From Gaeumannomyces sp. JS-464 (Eukaryota; Ascomycota; Sordariomycetes; Magnaporthales; Magnaporthaceae): a stretch of DNA of 64,000 bases. The notes beneath the pieces are model-generated. The model was not told the origin of the DNA. It saw only the letters and a list, made by a program, of their open reading frames with translations, and did not search any database. Location: the NCBI GenBank assembly GCA_002197995.1, contig NGZR01000001.1, positions 7,254,001 to 7,318,000 of the forward strand. The letters are read 5' to 3'. Each line of letters starts with the position of its first letter. The stretch's first letter is position 1. Below, piece by piece: positions 45,439 through 56,405 of the stretch. The translations under genes were made by a program, and so were the position numbers.

Positions 45439-48400
45439 TTATGGGCAAAGGTAAAAAGATAAGTTAAAATAGTTACTAATAGGAAGCGAGCTACAATATG
45501 TCGGGTTATCCCGAATCCGCATTTTCCAACAGATATGCGAGCCACCCCTCAGCAGCAAGCCGGTCAGGGTGGTCCTCGGCGAGTGTTTTGGTTCTGATGG
45601 CGACGACCTGCTCGAGCAGCGCGACGGCTTGTTTGATTTGCCCGTTGGCCGGTAGGCTATCGCAAGCTCGTGCTGCGACGCGAGCCGGTCTGGGTGGTCC
45701 TCGGCGAGTGTGGTGGCCCTGGCTTGAATGGCGACGACCTGCTCGAGCAGCGCGACGGCTTGTTTGATTTGCCCGTTGGCTCGGTAGGCTATCGCAAGCT
45801 CGTGCTGCGACGCGAGCCGGTCTGGGTGGTCCTCGGCGAGTGTGGTGGCCCTGGCTTGAATGGCGACGACCTGCTCGAGCAGCGCGACGGCTTGTTTGAT
45901 TTGCCCGTTGGCTCGGTAGGCTATCGCAAGCTCGTGCTGCGACGCGAGCCGGTCTGGGTGGTCCTCGGCGAGTGTGGTGGCCCTGGCTTGAATGGCGACG
46001 ACCTGCTCGAGCAGCGCGACGGCTTGTTTGATTTGCCCGTTGGCTCGGTAGGCTATCGCAAGCTCGTGCTGCGACGCGAGCCGCGATGGGTGGTCCTCGG
46101 CGAGTGTGTTGGCCCTGGCTTGAATGGCGACGACCTGCTCGATCAGCGCGACGGCTTGTTTGATTTGCCCGTTGGCTCGGTAGGCTATCGCAAGCGCGTG
46201 CTGCGACGCGAGCCGGTCTGGGTGGTCCTCGGCGAGTGTGTTGGTTCTGATGGCGACGACCTGCTCGAGCAGCGCGACGGCTTGTTTGATTTGCCCGTTG
46301 GCTTCGTAGGTTATCGCGAGCGCGTGCTGCGACGCGAGCCGGTCTGGGTGGTCCTCGGCGAGTGTGTTGGCCCTGGCCTGAATGGCGACGGCCTGCTCGA
46401 GCAGCGCGACGGCTTGTCTAATTTGCCCGTTAGCTTCGTAGGCTCCCGCGAGCGCGTGCTGCGACGCGAGCCGCAATGGGTGGTCCTCGGCGAGTGCTTT
46501 GGTTTTGATGGCGACGACCTGCTCGAGCAGCGTGACGGCTTGTTTGATTTGCCCGTTGGCTCGGTAGGCTATCGCAAGCGCGTGCTGCGACGCGAGCCGG
46601 TCTGGGTGGTCCTCGGCGAGTGTGTTGGTTCTGATGGCGACGACCTGCTCGAGCAGCGCGACGGCTTGTTTGATTTGCCCGTTGGCTTCGTAGGCCATCG
46701 CGAGCGCGTGCTGCGACGCGAGCCGGTTAGGGTGGTCCTCGGCGAAATGGCCATCCCTCCATTGGCAGGCTTTTCCCAAATACTTTACAGCTTTTTTAAT
46801 CCGTCCATCCACGAGCAAACACCGTCCAACCCAGAAACACAAGATAGATTTCTCCTCTGTGTTAACCCCTTCGCTACCCTGCAATGCTTTAAAAACATGC
46901 GGAAGGTACTCCCTCCACAAGCTGCGATTCGGATAGTCGTCATCCGGGAAAACCTCCGCGAGATGTCGAGTCGCCTTTCCATGCGTCGTTGCCGTACGGC
47001 CCTCTCTTTGGATCCAAATTCGCGTGGCCAGGTGTACTAAGCTGTGCATGTCGAATACCTGGCTGTCCCCCCGTCTGGTTAGAAAGGCGTAGCCACACAG
47101 CGTGCCAATCGCATGCACCATCTGCTCTTCTACTTCGAGTCGAGGCAGTATCGATTGCGGAATTGCTTTAGGCTCGATGCACGATAAGAAAGACAGCAGA
47201 TCGGCCGCGGCGCGGTCGGATTTGCTAATCTGGTCGAAGGACACGAGCCACGTCGTTGCGACGGCGTTCCGCGAGCCTTTATGTCGAGTCTTGTCTTGGA
47301 ACTCGCGGCTCATCAAGCTGGCCGCGTTTTGATCCGTCCCCCGCAGCAGCTTTAAGTACTCCGCGATCGACACCTGAATCGTGTTCAGATACGCCGCCGC
47401 CTGCGTGATTGCCAGGGGAAGGTATGTGAGCTCCTTTAGCAGCTTCGTCGACTTTCCTTCGTCGCGGAGCAAGTCTTTCCTGATCAGCAGCTTTTCCAGG
47501 TAATCGGCTGCTTCTTGCGGGTCCATTTCGGACAGCTCGACCACGTCGCTCCCGGCGACCGACACGGCAACTTCTCTAGACCGTGTGGTAAACAGGACTA
47601 ATCCGTGTTCGCTTTCCGGGAGGTAATCAGTCAAACTGCTTGGCGTATCCGGAGAGCCGAAGAGAAGATTTGCATCGTCGGCGTTATCCACGACGAGAAG
47701 CCATGGCCCGGCCGCCTCCAAGCTCAGGTACCGCCGGACGGAGTCCTTGGGGTCCTCGTCCGTGCCGACGTCCTGGAGACGGAGCTTCCTTGCTATCTCG
47801 TTGTATGCCTGTTCAAAAGTCGCCCTACTTAACACAGGCACCCAGAAGATGGAATACTCGGGCCGGTGCTGCTTTGCCCAATATGCAAGCTGCAGAGCCA
47901 GCTGGGTTTTGCCGACGCCGCCCAGCCCGACAATCGCCGCCTTTTGACATTGCTTTTGTATGAAAAGCTTCTCTTGGAGCGTGGCTAGCTTGCCGCCCCG
48001 TCCGACGAAATGCTTATTCCGGTAAAGTGGGATGTAGCGGCAGGGCAGTATAGGGGGAGTGGGCGCTTTCGTCCCAGCGGTGGCGTTATCAGCCAGCTCG
48101 TACCGGTCCAGGATCGCCACGGCCACGGAGGCCGCCGACGCTGCCGCAAAGTTCTGCCACAGCTTGCTTTTATGACTGTCCGCGTAGTCACAGATGCCCT
48201 TGACAACGATGCAAGGCACCTCGTCCCACGCGCCAGCCCCTTCCATCTCGAAGGCGATCACACCATGCCGGCGGGCGATAGCGTCGCGATGCTCGCCTGA
48301 CCTCATGATTGCGTTTCCGGATGCAATTCTACCCATGAAGACCTGGGGCCCAAGCGAAACAGGCCGCATGCTCGCTCGGTTCCTGCTGGTCGTATGCTGC

Positions 48401-49107
48401 TCATTGCAACCGATATAGGTGCAGGATAGGCTGGAAGCCGCGTCGCAGAAAACACCGGCGTTACAATATCCACAATCCCGGCGGTGCTTATGTTGGTAGT
48501 CCGACGAGAAGATCCTGTCGTCAGCGTCCGGAGGCGCGGTGTAGTTGGCCCGCCGCCTTTCCTTTTCGGCAGCGGCTTGCAGTCTGTTGAGGTTGATCGT
48601 TGCTGCTTTTTCCAAGCGCCTCAAATCACGTTCCCTCCCCAAAGAGGCCAGCAACCCGCGGATGTCTTTGTTTGCTCGGCCCAAACAATCTTCGATAGTT
48701 GTTTTTGGAACGAACCCGTTAAAGTGTTGTTTGCCGAAATCGTAGTTGAAAATGCTGGTGCTGACAATGACGTCGCCTAGGAAGGCTTCATGGTCGTCGA
48801 TCTGGGGCAGGCCTCCGCAGACACCGACGAGCAATGCAAGCTTGATGTTGGGATAACTCGATCGCAAGTTTGCCGAGCCTGAGGCCGCAGCGAGTGGGCC
48901 CATGCTTGGAAGCAGGAGGAGAACGACGGCATGCTTGCCGACACGGCCCGTGGTGTATGTGTTAACATCACCCGGGGCCCGTCCGTATTGTCGTTCGTCG
49001 TATATGTCATCGAAAAGCAGGTCGGCGGCGTTGGCTTCGAGTTCCAAGGCGCACACTATTGCAATGTGGAAGCTACTACGGTCCGCCGGCCGAGACGGCG
49101 AAGCCAT
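45439..49107 (-). CDS. NLR: PNP-NB-ARC-TPR protein
   Basis: Intronless 1222-residue frame. The N-terminal phosphorylase-like (PNP_UDP) domain spans residues ~13-335 (FHIAIVCALELEANAADLLF, LLVGVCGGLPQ, FEMEGAGAWDEVPCIVVKGI). The NB-ARC begins near residue 365 (KHFVGRGGKLATLQEKL). It has P-loop IVGLGGVGKTQLA, Walker B PWLLVVDNADD, LVLFTTRSREVA, LPLAITQAAAYL and an MHD-like FDMHSLVHL. About eight TPR units of 42-44 residues follow, each like RLASQHALAIAYRANGQIKQ with a LAEDHP linker. Three adjacent units are identical in protein and almost so in DNA. A ninth unit is frame-shifted, giving an unrelated Arg/Ser-rich tail. Fungal NLRs of this layout are candidate incompatibility or non-self sensors (family inference); the PNP domain would be the effector. 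Confidence 0.93.
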   Translation of the reverse strand: MASPSRPADRSSFHIAIVCALELEANAADLLFDDIYDERQYGRAPGDVNTYTTGRVGKHAVVLLLLPSMGPLAAASGSANLRSSYPNIKLALLVGVCGGLPQIDDHEAFLGDVIVSTSIFNYDFGKQHFNGFVPKTTIEDCLGRANKDIRGLLASLGRERDLRRLEKAATINLNRLQAAAEKERRRANYTAPPDADDRIFSSDYQHKHRRDCGYCNAGVFCDAASSLSCTYIGCNEQHTTSRNRASMRPVSLGPQVFMGRIASGNAIMRSGEHRDAIARRHGVIAFEMEGAGAWDEVPCIVVKGICDYADSHKSKLWQNFAAASAASVAVAILDRYELADNATAGTKAPTPPILPCRYIPLYRNKHFVGRGGKLATLQEKLFIQKQCQKAAIVGLGGVGKTQLALQLAYWAKQHRPEYSIFWVPVLSRATFEQAYNEIARKLRLQDVGTDEDPKDSVRRYLSLEAAGPWLLVVDNADDANLLFGSPDTPSSLTDYLPESEHGLVLFTTRSREVAVSVAGSDVVELSEMDPQEAADYLEKLLIRKDLLRDEGKSTKLLKELTYLPLAITQAAAYLNTIQVSIAEYLKLLRGTDQNAASLMSREFQDKTRHKGSRNAVATTWLVSFDQISKSDRAAADLLSFLSCIEPKAIPQSILPRLEVEEQMVHAIGTLCGYAFLTRRGDSQVFDMHSLVHLATRIWIQREGRTATTHGKATRHLAEVFPDDDYPNRSLWREYLPHVFKALQGSEGVNTEEKSILCFWVGRCLLVDGRIKKAVKYLGKACQWRDGHFAEDHPNRLASQHALAMAYEANGQIKQAVALLEQVVAIRTNTLAEDHPDRLASQHALAIAYRANGQIKQAVTLLEQVVAIKTKALAEDHPLRLASQHALAGAYEANGQIRQAVALLEQAVAIQARANTLAEDHPDRLASQHALAITYEANGQIKQAVALLEQVVAIRTNTLAEDHPDRLASQHALAIAYRANGQIKQAVALIEQVVAIQARANTLAEDHPSRLASQHELAIAYRANGQIKQAVALLEQVVAIQARATTLAEDHPDRLASQHELAIAYRANGQIKQAVALLEQVVAIQARATTLAEDHPDRLASQHELAIAYRANGQIKQAVALLEQVVAIQARATTLAEDHPDRLASQHELAIAYRPTGKSNKPSRCSSRSSPSEPKHSPRTTLTGLLLRGGSHICWKMRIRDNPTYCSSLPISNYFNLSFYLCP
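45650..46745. repeat. Tandem TPR-coding repeats, 126/132-bp units
   Basis: Near-identical direct repeats inside the NLR gene. Three consecutive 132-bp units (about 45660-46075) differ by almost nothing; units nearer 46745 diverge more and alternate 126 and 132 bp. Each unit begins, on the plus strand, with GCGACGCGAGCC. Confidence 0.9.
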
Positions 49108-50203
49108 GGCATGCTATACCGGAGAACAGAAGAGAAGGACACACAAGGGTCGAGTCGCTGATTTGTTTCACCTCCTTGGCACCGGTGGGGATCAAGCACG
49201 GCAGCAGAGGTGCAGCACGACTCGATTGCGGCAAGGCTCGGGGAAACCACGAAAGAATCAACGAAAAAGGACCTGGTCTCGAAATAAGGAAAGAGAGGGA
49301 ATGGCCGATCTCGTGACAAGAGGGAGCTGAGGGAAAGCTTAAGGGAGGGCTTTGGGGAGGGGTAGGGCGAACGGCGGACTGTCCACGTGGGTATTTTTGA
49401 GGCCCAGCGCAGCTTGGTCAGGCTGTAGAGTCTGGTTGGCAGATGCATCGGATAGGTTAGGCAGCCCTGCCTCTGCCAGCCTGCCCTACTGGAGGCCCAA
49501 AAGGCCAGCGACTGCCATGATTGATAGGGTCTTACTTTGGACGAAATCATTGCGAAAACCACGAGAATGATAATGCCGACAGGTTGATGGCGTGGTGGCA
49601 CCAATGCCCCTGCAGTGTGGCTCGTAAAGGCCATCGAGATCGAAATAGTAGGGCTGGTGCCTTTGTATCTTGGCTGAGGCTGAACAGGACGCCGAAAGTC
49701 GGATCCATAAGACCAGACTGGGTCCGTACCGCCGAACCGAGCCCTGGAAACGGTTGTAAGCCTCCCTGCCGTTGACCCCTGCCGTGCCGCCAAATTCCCT
49801 GCAGGCTCAAATTGCAACTCCCCCGCGCAAGGCTCGTAATGAGGTCAGCTGTGTCACCGCCAAGGGCATCGTGTGGGCGGAGCAGGAGCACCGAGGTCGA
49901 ACCTGCCTCCTGCCACGGCACCTTCTTGCGAGTCCAGCCTTTAGCTGGCAGCTTCACCTCCTCAGTAGGTGGACTCGCGGCCGTGCCGATCTGTCAGAGG
50001 TTTCTGGCGCACCGCAAACATCGTGCCGCCTCAATTGCGGCTTGTTTACTCTCTACCGTGTTTTGTATACACATCATGGTCACGCTTTGAGGTCTCCCAA
50101 TTTGTTCTTTTTACTTGTCGTTTGCGGTTCGCTCGACCATTTGCCTACCCCGAATTGCGTGAGCTAGGACCGACCGGCGGATCTCGCCCCCGCGCCGCCA
50201 GTC
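49108..50203. other. Intergenic between divergent NLR and GH125 genes
   Basis: No recognisable gene; short open frames on both strands only. A T-rich stretch precedes the GH125 start. Confidence 0.5.
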
Positions 50204-52142
50204 ATGCCTCCAAGATCAATTCTTCTTTTGGGGGCTTCGGCGGCCCTGCTGCCGTTAGTTGGAGCTTCGCAGTATGCTCAGCAGGAGCCCATGGGCGCGT
50301 TTGACACGGAGGCTTGCCCAGACTACAGAACTTATTCAACATACAGGCAGTGAGTTCTGGCGCCTGCCACTCTGGCATCCTATCCTCATCTTTGCGCCGC
50401 CAGCCGTCTGATGTCTCCCTCGTCCGCCATCGCAGCAAACCCTTCAGCACCGGGCCCCTCGAGCTCCCCTACCAGCGGCCCGACCCGCGTTGCCGCACCT
50501 TCCGGTCAGACGCGATTGAGCAGGTCATTGAGGACGTGACGTCGCGCATGAAGGATCCGGACCTGGCCCGTCTGTTCGAGAACGCCTTTCCCTCGACGAC
50601 CGACACAACGGTCAAGTTCCACACCGACGGCAAGACGAAGCAGGTAACATACGACGACGGCACTAAGAATATGTACGGGAGTCGCGGCTCGAACCAGGAG
50701 AACGTGTGGGAGGGCCCGCAGTCCTTCATAATCACGGGCGACATCGTGGCAGAGTGGCTGCGTGACAGCACAAACCAGCTGTCTCCATACCAGCCCCTCG
50801 CCCGCAAGGATCCGGCCCTGCGCACATTGATCTTGGGTGCCATCAACACGCAGGCCGAGTACGTCATCGAGAGCCCTTATTGCAACGCCTTCCAGCCGCC
50901 CCCTATCGCCACCGAGCTCTCGCGGAGTTACAACGGGCAGGACGATACGGTACATCCTGCCTACGACCCGGATTTCGTCTTTGAGTGCAAGTACGAGCTT
51001 GACAGTCTCGCCCATTTCCTCGCCCTCGGCAACGAATTCTTCGAGGCTACGGGATCGTCTGCGTTCGTCAACACCCGTTGGCTGCTAGCCGTCGAGACAC
51101 TGCTGCGGGTGCTTGAGCAGCAGTCCATGGGAACGTTTGACAAGAGCGGCCGCTACCGCCACACTGAGTACACGTTCCAGCGCCGCACGAACACGGGCAC
51201 GGAGACGCTCAACTTGGCCGGGGTAGGCAACCCGCTCCGTAACGGCACTGGTCTCGTGCGCTCCGCCTTCCGCCCCAGCGATGACGCCACCATCCTCGGC
51301 TTCTTCATCCCTGCCAACGCCATGATGGCGGTCGAGCTGCGCCGGGCCGCGGCCATGCTCAAGGCTGGTGGGTCGCGCCAGGACTCGCTGGTAAAGGAGA
51401 TGCAACGCTGGAGCAAGACCATCACAGACGGAATTTGGGAGTACGGAGTCGTCAAGCACCGTGACTTTGGCGATGTATTTGCGTATGAGGTCGACGGCTA
51501 CGGCTCCACCATTATGATGGACGACGCCAACTACCCATCGCTTTTGGCCCTGCCGCTCATGGGCTTCGTCTCTCGCGACGACGAGACGTACCAGAACACG
51601 CGCAAGATGATCCTCGCAAAGAACTCGAACCCATATTACCTGAAAGGAAGGGACTTTCGGGGCATTGGAGGTAGGCTTTTCCCTTTGCATTGATACGTTT
51701 CTTGAGTCTCCCAGCCTCATTGTATGTCTTATCATAGAACTGACCAGTTTCTCTCTATCCCAAGGCCCGCACATCGGATTGATGAATGCTTGGCCAATGA
51801 GTCTCCTGAATCAGGCGCGAACGTCAGAGGACGACACGGAAATTGAGGAGTGTCTTGATTATGTCCTCAAATCGGCAAAGCTCGGCCTTGTGCATGAGAG
51901 TATAGACGTAAACTTTATAACTTCCTATACCAGGAGTTGGTTTGCATGTAAGGAGAAAAATTGGCGTCTTCCCATTTTCCTCGTGGGGCTGCTCTATAGC
52001 CCGAGATCAAAAGCTCATTAAATACTAACCCGAGAACCACCTAATAGGGGCAAACGGGGTCTTCGCCGCAACCATCTTGGATTTGGCCAAGCGGAAGCCC
52101 CATCTAATCTTCAAGGCACCTGCGAAACCCTACGAGATTTGA
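50204..52142 (+). CDS. GH125 exo-alpha-1,6-mannosidase, secreted
   Basis: Four exons (50204-50349, 50436-51670, 51765-51947, 52048-52142), 552 residues, with all junctions keeping frame. The N-terminal signal peptide is MPPRSILLLGASAALLPLVG. Family motifs include LPYQRPDPRCRTF, NVWEGPQSFIITGDIVAEWL, LRDSTNQLSPY, YELDSLAHFLALG, FFIPANAMMAVEL, YEVDGYGSTIMMDDANYPSL and GPHIGLMNAWPMSLLNQA. The last exon completes SWFAWANGVFAATILDLAKR. GH125 enzymes remove terminal alpha-1,6-linked mannose from N-glycans or mannan. Putative substrates are extracellular or secretory-pathway mannans (inference). Confidence 0.95.
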
Positions 52143-52846
52143 GTAACGTTCTTCATGGTTTGCTCAACACCGATAGACATTGTGAGGACAGCAGAACGAC
52201 CTTCTCGGCAGGCATCCATGGTTCCTTTTTATATGCCAGCAACTTATGCTACCGTTCGGAAATCGAACTGGAATCTGTACTACGGAGGCTTGGAAAGACG
52301 GGACGCGCCGGCACCGGTGGCGTCGGCACAGGCGTGACGTTTGGCGTCATGAAGAATACCTCGGAAGGGTTCCTATGTTGTATGATTGGCTGGGTCTTGC
52401 TGCGGAATGCTTATTTCGAGTTTAATTGCTTTCTTTTGGTTTAACGGTGCCTAAAGTCGAGGCCAACGTAGGCGGGTGTCTTGTTCATAGGATAATACTC
52501 CAGGAAGGCTGGGCTTGAGTGAGAGCCGCAGAAATGACGTGAATAAGCCCCGCTATGTGACACTCCGAACTCGGCATTTTTGACAGGGCCGAAGCTCGAC
52601 TTGGCTGTTACTTTGCGCGCTATTCCCGAGTGCCAGGGATCAAACAACGCAGACGACAACCATCTGGGCTTACAAAATCTACCTCTTTCTAACATTGAAG
52701 AGGTTCATGTACTTGCGGGCCGCCATTAGCGTCAGCAGCGGCCGCCATCGTCTTCTCCCGATCCCATCACGCAACAACACGCTCCTCACCTTGACTCGTC
52801 ACCGTCCCGGCATTTCCTGTGTGCTCCCAAACCCATCATCAGAACC
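52143..52846. other. Intergenic, no supported gene
   Basis: 3' flank of the GH125 gene and promoter of the aminotransferase. Short open frames only. Confidence 0.5.
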
Positions 52847-53376
52847 ATGTCGACGACGCCGGCGCCGCCAGCCCCGCCGCCGCTACGGAAAAGCCGCTCA
52901 ATCAACCTGATCAGGGCTGGCCGGCGCCGCGCCAGCTGCCCGCGGACCTCCTCAAGGCGGCCGCCGATCGGGCGCTGGCTGACCCGGCCGTCTTCGTCCC
53001 GGGTCTGCAGTACGCGCCGGACCCGGGCTTCCAACCGCTGCGCGAGGAGCTGGCGGCCTTTTTGAACGCTTACTACTACCCGGAGGGCGAGTTCGCCCCG
53101 GACCCGGGCCGTATCTGCATCTCGGGCGGCGCGAGCCAAAACTTGGCCTGCATCCTGGGCTCCTACACGGACCCGGGGTTTACAAAGGCCGTGTGGGCGG
53201 TCGCGCCCTGCTATCACCTGTCGAATCCCATCTTTGAGGACGCCGGGTTCAAGGATCGGCTCAGAGCTGTGCCTGAGGATGACGAAGGCATCGACTTGGA
53301 GTGGCTCGAGAGGGGGCTCAAGTCGTTTGAGTCGAGCGAGCCAGCGGAGCCTGTAAGTTATCTGGCAGCACCTATG

Positions 53377-53439
<63 letters not shown>

Positions 53440-54593
53440 CTCAACTGCAGTGACTAACCCAAGAGCGGCGAACCTATCTATACCACGTAATCAGGTCTTC
53501 AAGAGCCTGCTTCCTCAAAGGAAGGCCTACCGTCACGTCATCTACGCGGTCCCCACCAGCGCCAACCCCTCGGGCAAAACCATGAGCCTGCGCCGGCGCC
53601 AGGGCCTGATCCGCCTGGCCCGCGAGCACGACTGCCTGGTTGTTTGCGACGACGTTTACGACTTCCTGCAGTGGCCCGTCATCGTCCCGTCCAAAACCGC
53701 CGCCGCCGCCGCCGCCGGCAGCCCGGAGTCGCTCCTCCTGCCGCGCGGACCGCCGCCGCCGCGGCTCGTCGACGTCGACCGCGCCTTGGAGGCCAAGCTG
53801 GGGCCGAGCCGGCACGATGCGGCCGGGTTCGGCCACGCCGTTAGCAATGGCTCCTTTAGCAAAATGATCGCGCCAGGCGTCCGCACAGGCTGGGCAGAGG
53901 GCACTCCCGCCTTTATCGCGGGGCTGGCGCACACGGGTGCCAACAGGAGCGGCGGTGCGGCGAGCCAGCTTGCTGCGGTGATGATTGTGAGTTTAATTTT
54001 ACTCCCTAACCCTCCTCTTTTTTTTTCTTTTCTTTTTTTCCGACCCGATACAGAATTCCCTGTCCGCGCTTTTGGGTGTGAGAGAGTTTCTGCATGCTGA
54101 TCGACTTGGACAAACCCCGGCAGTGGGACATGATCCGCACCGGTGCCCTGGCCGCCCACCTCGATGGCGTCGTGCGCCCGGATCTGCAGCGGCGGCACGG
54201 CGTGCTCCTCGACGCGCTGCGGACGAGCCTCGGCCCACTCGGCGTCCGCTCCGAGGAGCCGCGGTCTACGTACGGCGGATACTTTGTCTGGCTGACCCTC
54301 CCGAGCAGATCTCCGCACCGGTCGTGGCCAGGCGGGCGCTCAGGGACGAGAACTTGGTGGTGGCTGCAGGTGACATGTTCCAGGTCAAGGGCGACGACGG
54401 CAGCGGCCGGGGCGAGGACGGCGCCGCCAAGGTTCGGTTCCCGCACAATCTCAGGCTGTGCTACTCGTGGGAGGACGAGGAGCGGATAGTCGAGGGCGTC
54501 GAGAGGCTGGCGAGGGTCCTGCAAGGGTTGCGGGATCGGCCGGCAACAAAGGAGGAGGAAGGCGAGGTGCAGCAAGCCTTTGGGTTTGTATAG
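52847..54593 (+). CDS. PLP-dependent class I/II aminotransferase
   Basis: Start MSTTPAPPAPPPLRKSRSIN (52847). Exons end at 53352, 53986 and 54077, and the last runs 54124-54593; the third intron is only 46 nt. Recognisable parts are WPAPRQLPADLLKAA, YAPDPGFQPLREELAAF, ISGGASQNLACILG, VIYAVPTSANPSGKTMSLR, the cofactor-binding CDDVYDFLQW, the catalytic-Lys region SNGSFSKMIAPGVRTGW, and C-terminal AKVRFPHNLRLCYSWEDEE. One-base breaks occur near 52914 (INLIR to GWPAP) and 54300 (FVWLTLP to EQISAPVV), each repaired by adding one G or C. It resembles the 2-aminoadipate/aromatic aminotransferase group; the amino-acid substrate cannot be assigned. Intron 1 carries a CAGG microsatellite. Confidence 0.85.
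53377..53439. repeat. CAGG microsatellite, about 15.7 copies, in an intron
   Basis: Perfect tetranucleotide array inside intron 1 of the aminotransferase gene (intron 53353-53494). The array is read-through open in one frame, so a gene predictor may wrongly call it coding (repeating AGRQ). Confidence 0.93.
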
Positions 54594-54803
54594 AAGATCA
54601 GTTTGATAAATAGGGTATCTGTGAGTTTTGCGCCCTCACAACAAGAGTGAGTCTTGTGTGGTTTCAAAGCCAATGGGTTGAGTATATACAACTTGAATGG
54701 TCGGGTTACAATCGAACCGGCGCAACCCCTCGCAGCGCCTTTATAGATATCGTACACATCCCAAGGAGCCCGGAGTCGTCGACATTCTGCGCACACTCCT
54801 GGC

Positions 54804-56405
54804 TTACCAGCCCCAGGTCCGCGAGGCCGCCGTGAAGACGGGAGGTTTCCACTGGATGCGGTTAGGGTCAATGATCCTCTTCTTCTTAGTCTTTGACTTC
54901 TCGCGCATCTCGAGCAGCTTCTCTGGCACGACAATCTTGTGCTCGCCCTTGTGATACGCCTGCATGCGCAAGGCTTGAAGTGTGTGCTCGACGTCCTGCG
55001 TGGTCATGGCCAGCTGTGCGGCGATGGACTCGATGCTGCAGCGCTCGTCACGCTCGTGGTAGCTGATCAGGAGGTCCATGATCATCTCGGACCAGTACTG
55101 ACGGTAACTCAGCAGGCCCAGATCCGACAGCGGCTTCTCGGGCGAGCCCAGCTTGCCCTCAATCTTGGAGAGTTCGTACGAGAACTGGATCAACAGGCGG
55201 CCGAAGCCCTTGCGCTGGTATTGTGGTAGGGTCAGGATACAGGCCACGTTGTAGCCGTCGGCGCTCTCCTTCTCCTTGGAGAAGTAGCCAACCAGGTGGT
55301 CACCCTTTTCGTCCTTGGTCGTCATGACGTAGAAGAGGAAAGGGTCGACGTCGTAGTAGAGCGTCTTGTGATCAAGGAACATCTTGGACAGCAAGCACAA
55401 GTTGCGGCACCACGTGCGCTGGCGGCGCCCGTCGATCTCGAAGAATGACACATGCTCGTCGCGATAGATCTCGTTACCCGGCGGGTGCTGCAGCGTGCAC
55501 TTGCGGCGGTGGCGGGCGAACGACTTTGGGTCGCCGTAGTAGCATAGGCAGAACTCGCAGATAAATATGACGTCCTCCATGGAGAAGGCCTCGGGGTAGG
55601 GCGAGAAGTACCAGGGGTACAAGTCGAACTTGCCGAACTGGATCTTGGAGATGTTGCGGATGCGCGAGACCTCGGTCGGGTTCTGCGTCATGGACCCGGA
55701 CGTGCGCAGCTTCTCGATCTCCTCCTCGCGGCTGAAGGACGGCTGGCCTTCCGTCTTCCCCCCGTCGCCCGCCTTGTCGTCGTCGCCGACAGCGGTGGTG
55801 TCCATGTCGTCGCTGGCGCCGCCAGGCGTGACGACGGCCACGGCCGCCGACGCGGGCTGGCCGGCAGGGATCAGCTTGTCATCGCCGCCCTCGTCGCCCG
55901 GGGTGGCGGTCACGGGGGTCTCGGCCAGCGGAGTCTTCAGCTGGCTCTGGGACTCGACAAACTCGGACCAGGGGTGAGCGGTGGTGGGCGTGCCGGCCTC
56001 TGACGCGACCGACTGCTCGCGCTTGCCAATGGACCGCTTCTGGGCGCGCTTGGGCGGCTGGTTCTTCTTGGAGGTCTGGGCGGACGAGGCGCCCTTCTTG
56101 GAGGCCTTGCCGTCCTTGGGCTTGTCCTTGTCCGGGTTGGGCCACTCGACATCGCGGCTCAGGTCGATGCGGGCGAGCGGGACCCACTCGTCCAGCCGCT
56201 TGTTGAAGTTGTCGAAGTTGCAGTAGAACTGCCGCCCGCTCTTGGTCTCCTTGATGCTCAGGATCTCTGCCCGCCGCGGCTCGCCCTCCTTCTCCACCCA
56301 CGCGATGCACCCAACCAGCAGCGTGTCCGCTGTCGCCCGCCCCTTCTGTCGCGGCTCGCTCGAGCCCACCGCCGCGCCGTCCCCATTTGTCGCGTGCGGG
56401 CTCAT
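54804..56405 (-). CDS. ESA1: MYST histone acetyltransferase (Esa1, NuA4 catalytic subunit)
   Basis: Intronless, 533 residues from MSPHATNGDGAAVG (56405); upstream in-frame codons reach 56564 but the product there is unlike the family. The N-terminal Tudor-knot/chromo-like domain has VGCIAWVEKEGEPRRAEIL and FDNFNKRLDEWVPLARIDL. A disordered Lys/Ser-rich linker follows. The MYST domain has a zinc finger (FICEFCLCYYGDPKSFARHR), the catalytic Cys in YNVACILTLPQYQ, acetyl-CoA site RKGFGRLLIQFSYELSK, and the catalytic Glu region GSPEKPLSDLGLLSYRQYW. Esa1 acetylates histones H4 and H2A for transcription and repair. The frame is intact. Confidence 0.96.
   Translation of the reverse strand: MSPHATNGDGAAVGSSEPRQKGRATADTLLVGCIAWVEKEGEPRRAEILSIKETKSGRQFYCNFDNFNKRLDEWVPLARIDLSRDVEWPNPDKDKPKDGKASKKGASSAQTSKKNQPPKRAQKRSIGKREQSVASEAGTPTTAHPWSEFVESQSQLKTPLAETPVTATPGDEGGDDKLIPAGQPASAAVAVVTPGGASDDMDTTAVGDDDKAGDGGKTEGQPSFSREEEIEKLRTSGSMTQNPTEVSRIRNISKIQFGKFDLYPWYFSPYPEAFSMEDVIFICEFCLCYYGDPKSFARHRRKCTLQHPPGNEIYRDEHVSFFEIDGRRQRTWCRNLCLLSKMFLDHKTLYYDVDPFLFYVMTTKDEKGDHLVGYFSKEKESADGYNVACILTLPQYQRKGFGRLLIQFSYELSKIEGKLGSPEKPLSDLGLLSYRQYWSEMIMDLLISYHERDERCSIESIAAQLAMTTQDVEHTLQALRMQAYHKGEHKIVVPEKLLEMREKSKTKKKRIIDPNRIQWKPPVFTAASRTWGW

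Noticed and set aside
45670..47040. Plus-strand 456-codon repeated open frame antisense to the NLR
   Set aside because: It is the mirror of the TPR repeats, whose lengths are multiples of three. The product is an Arg/Gly/Leu repeat with no domain, and the sense strand is a full NLR.
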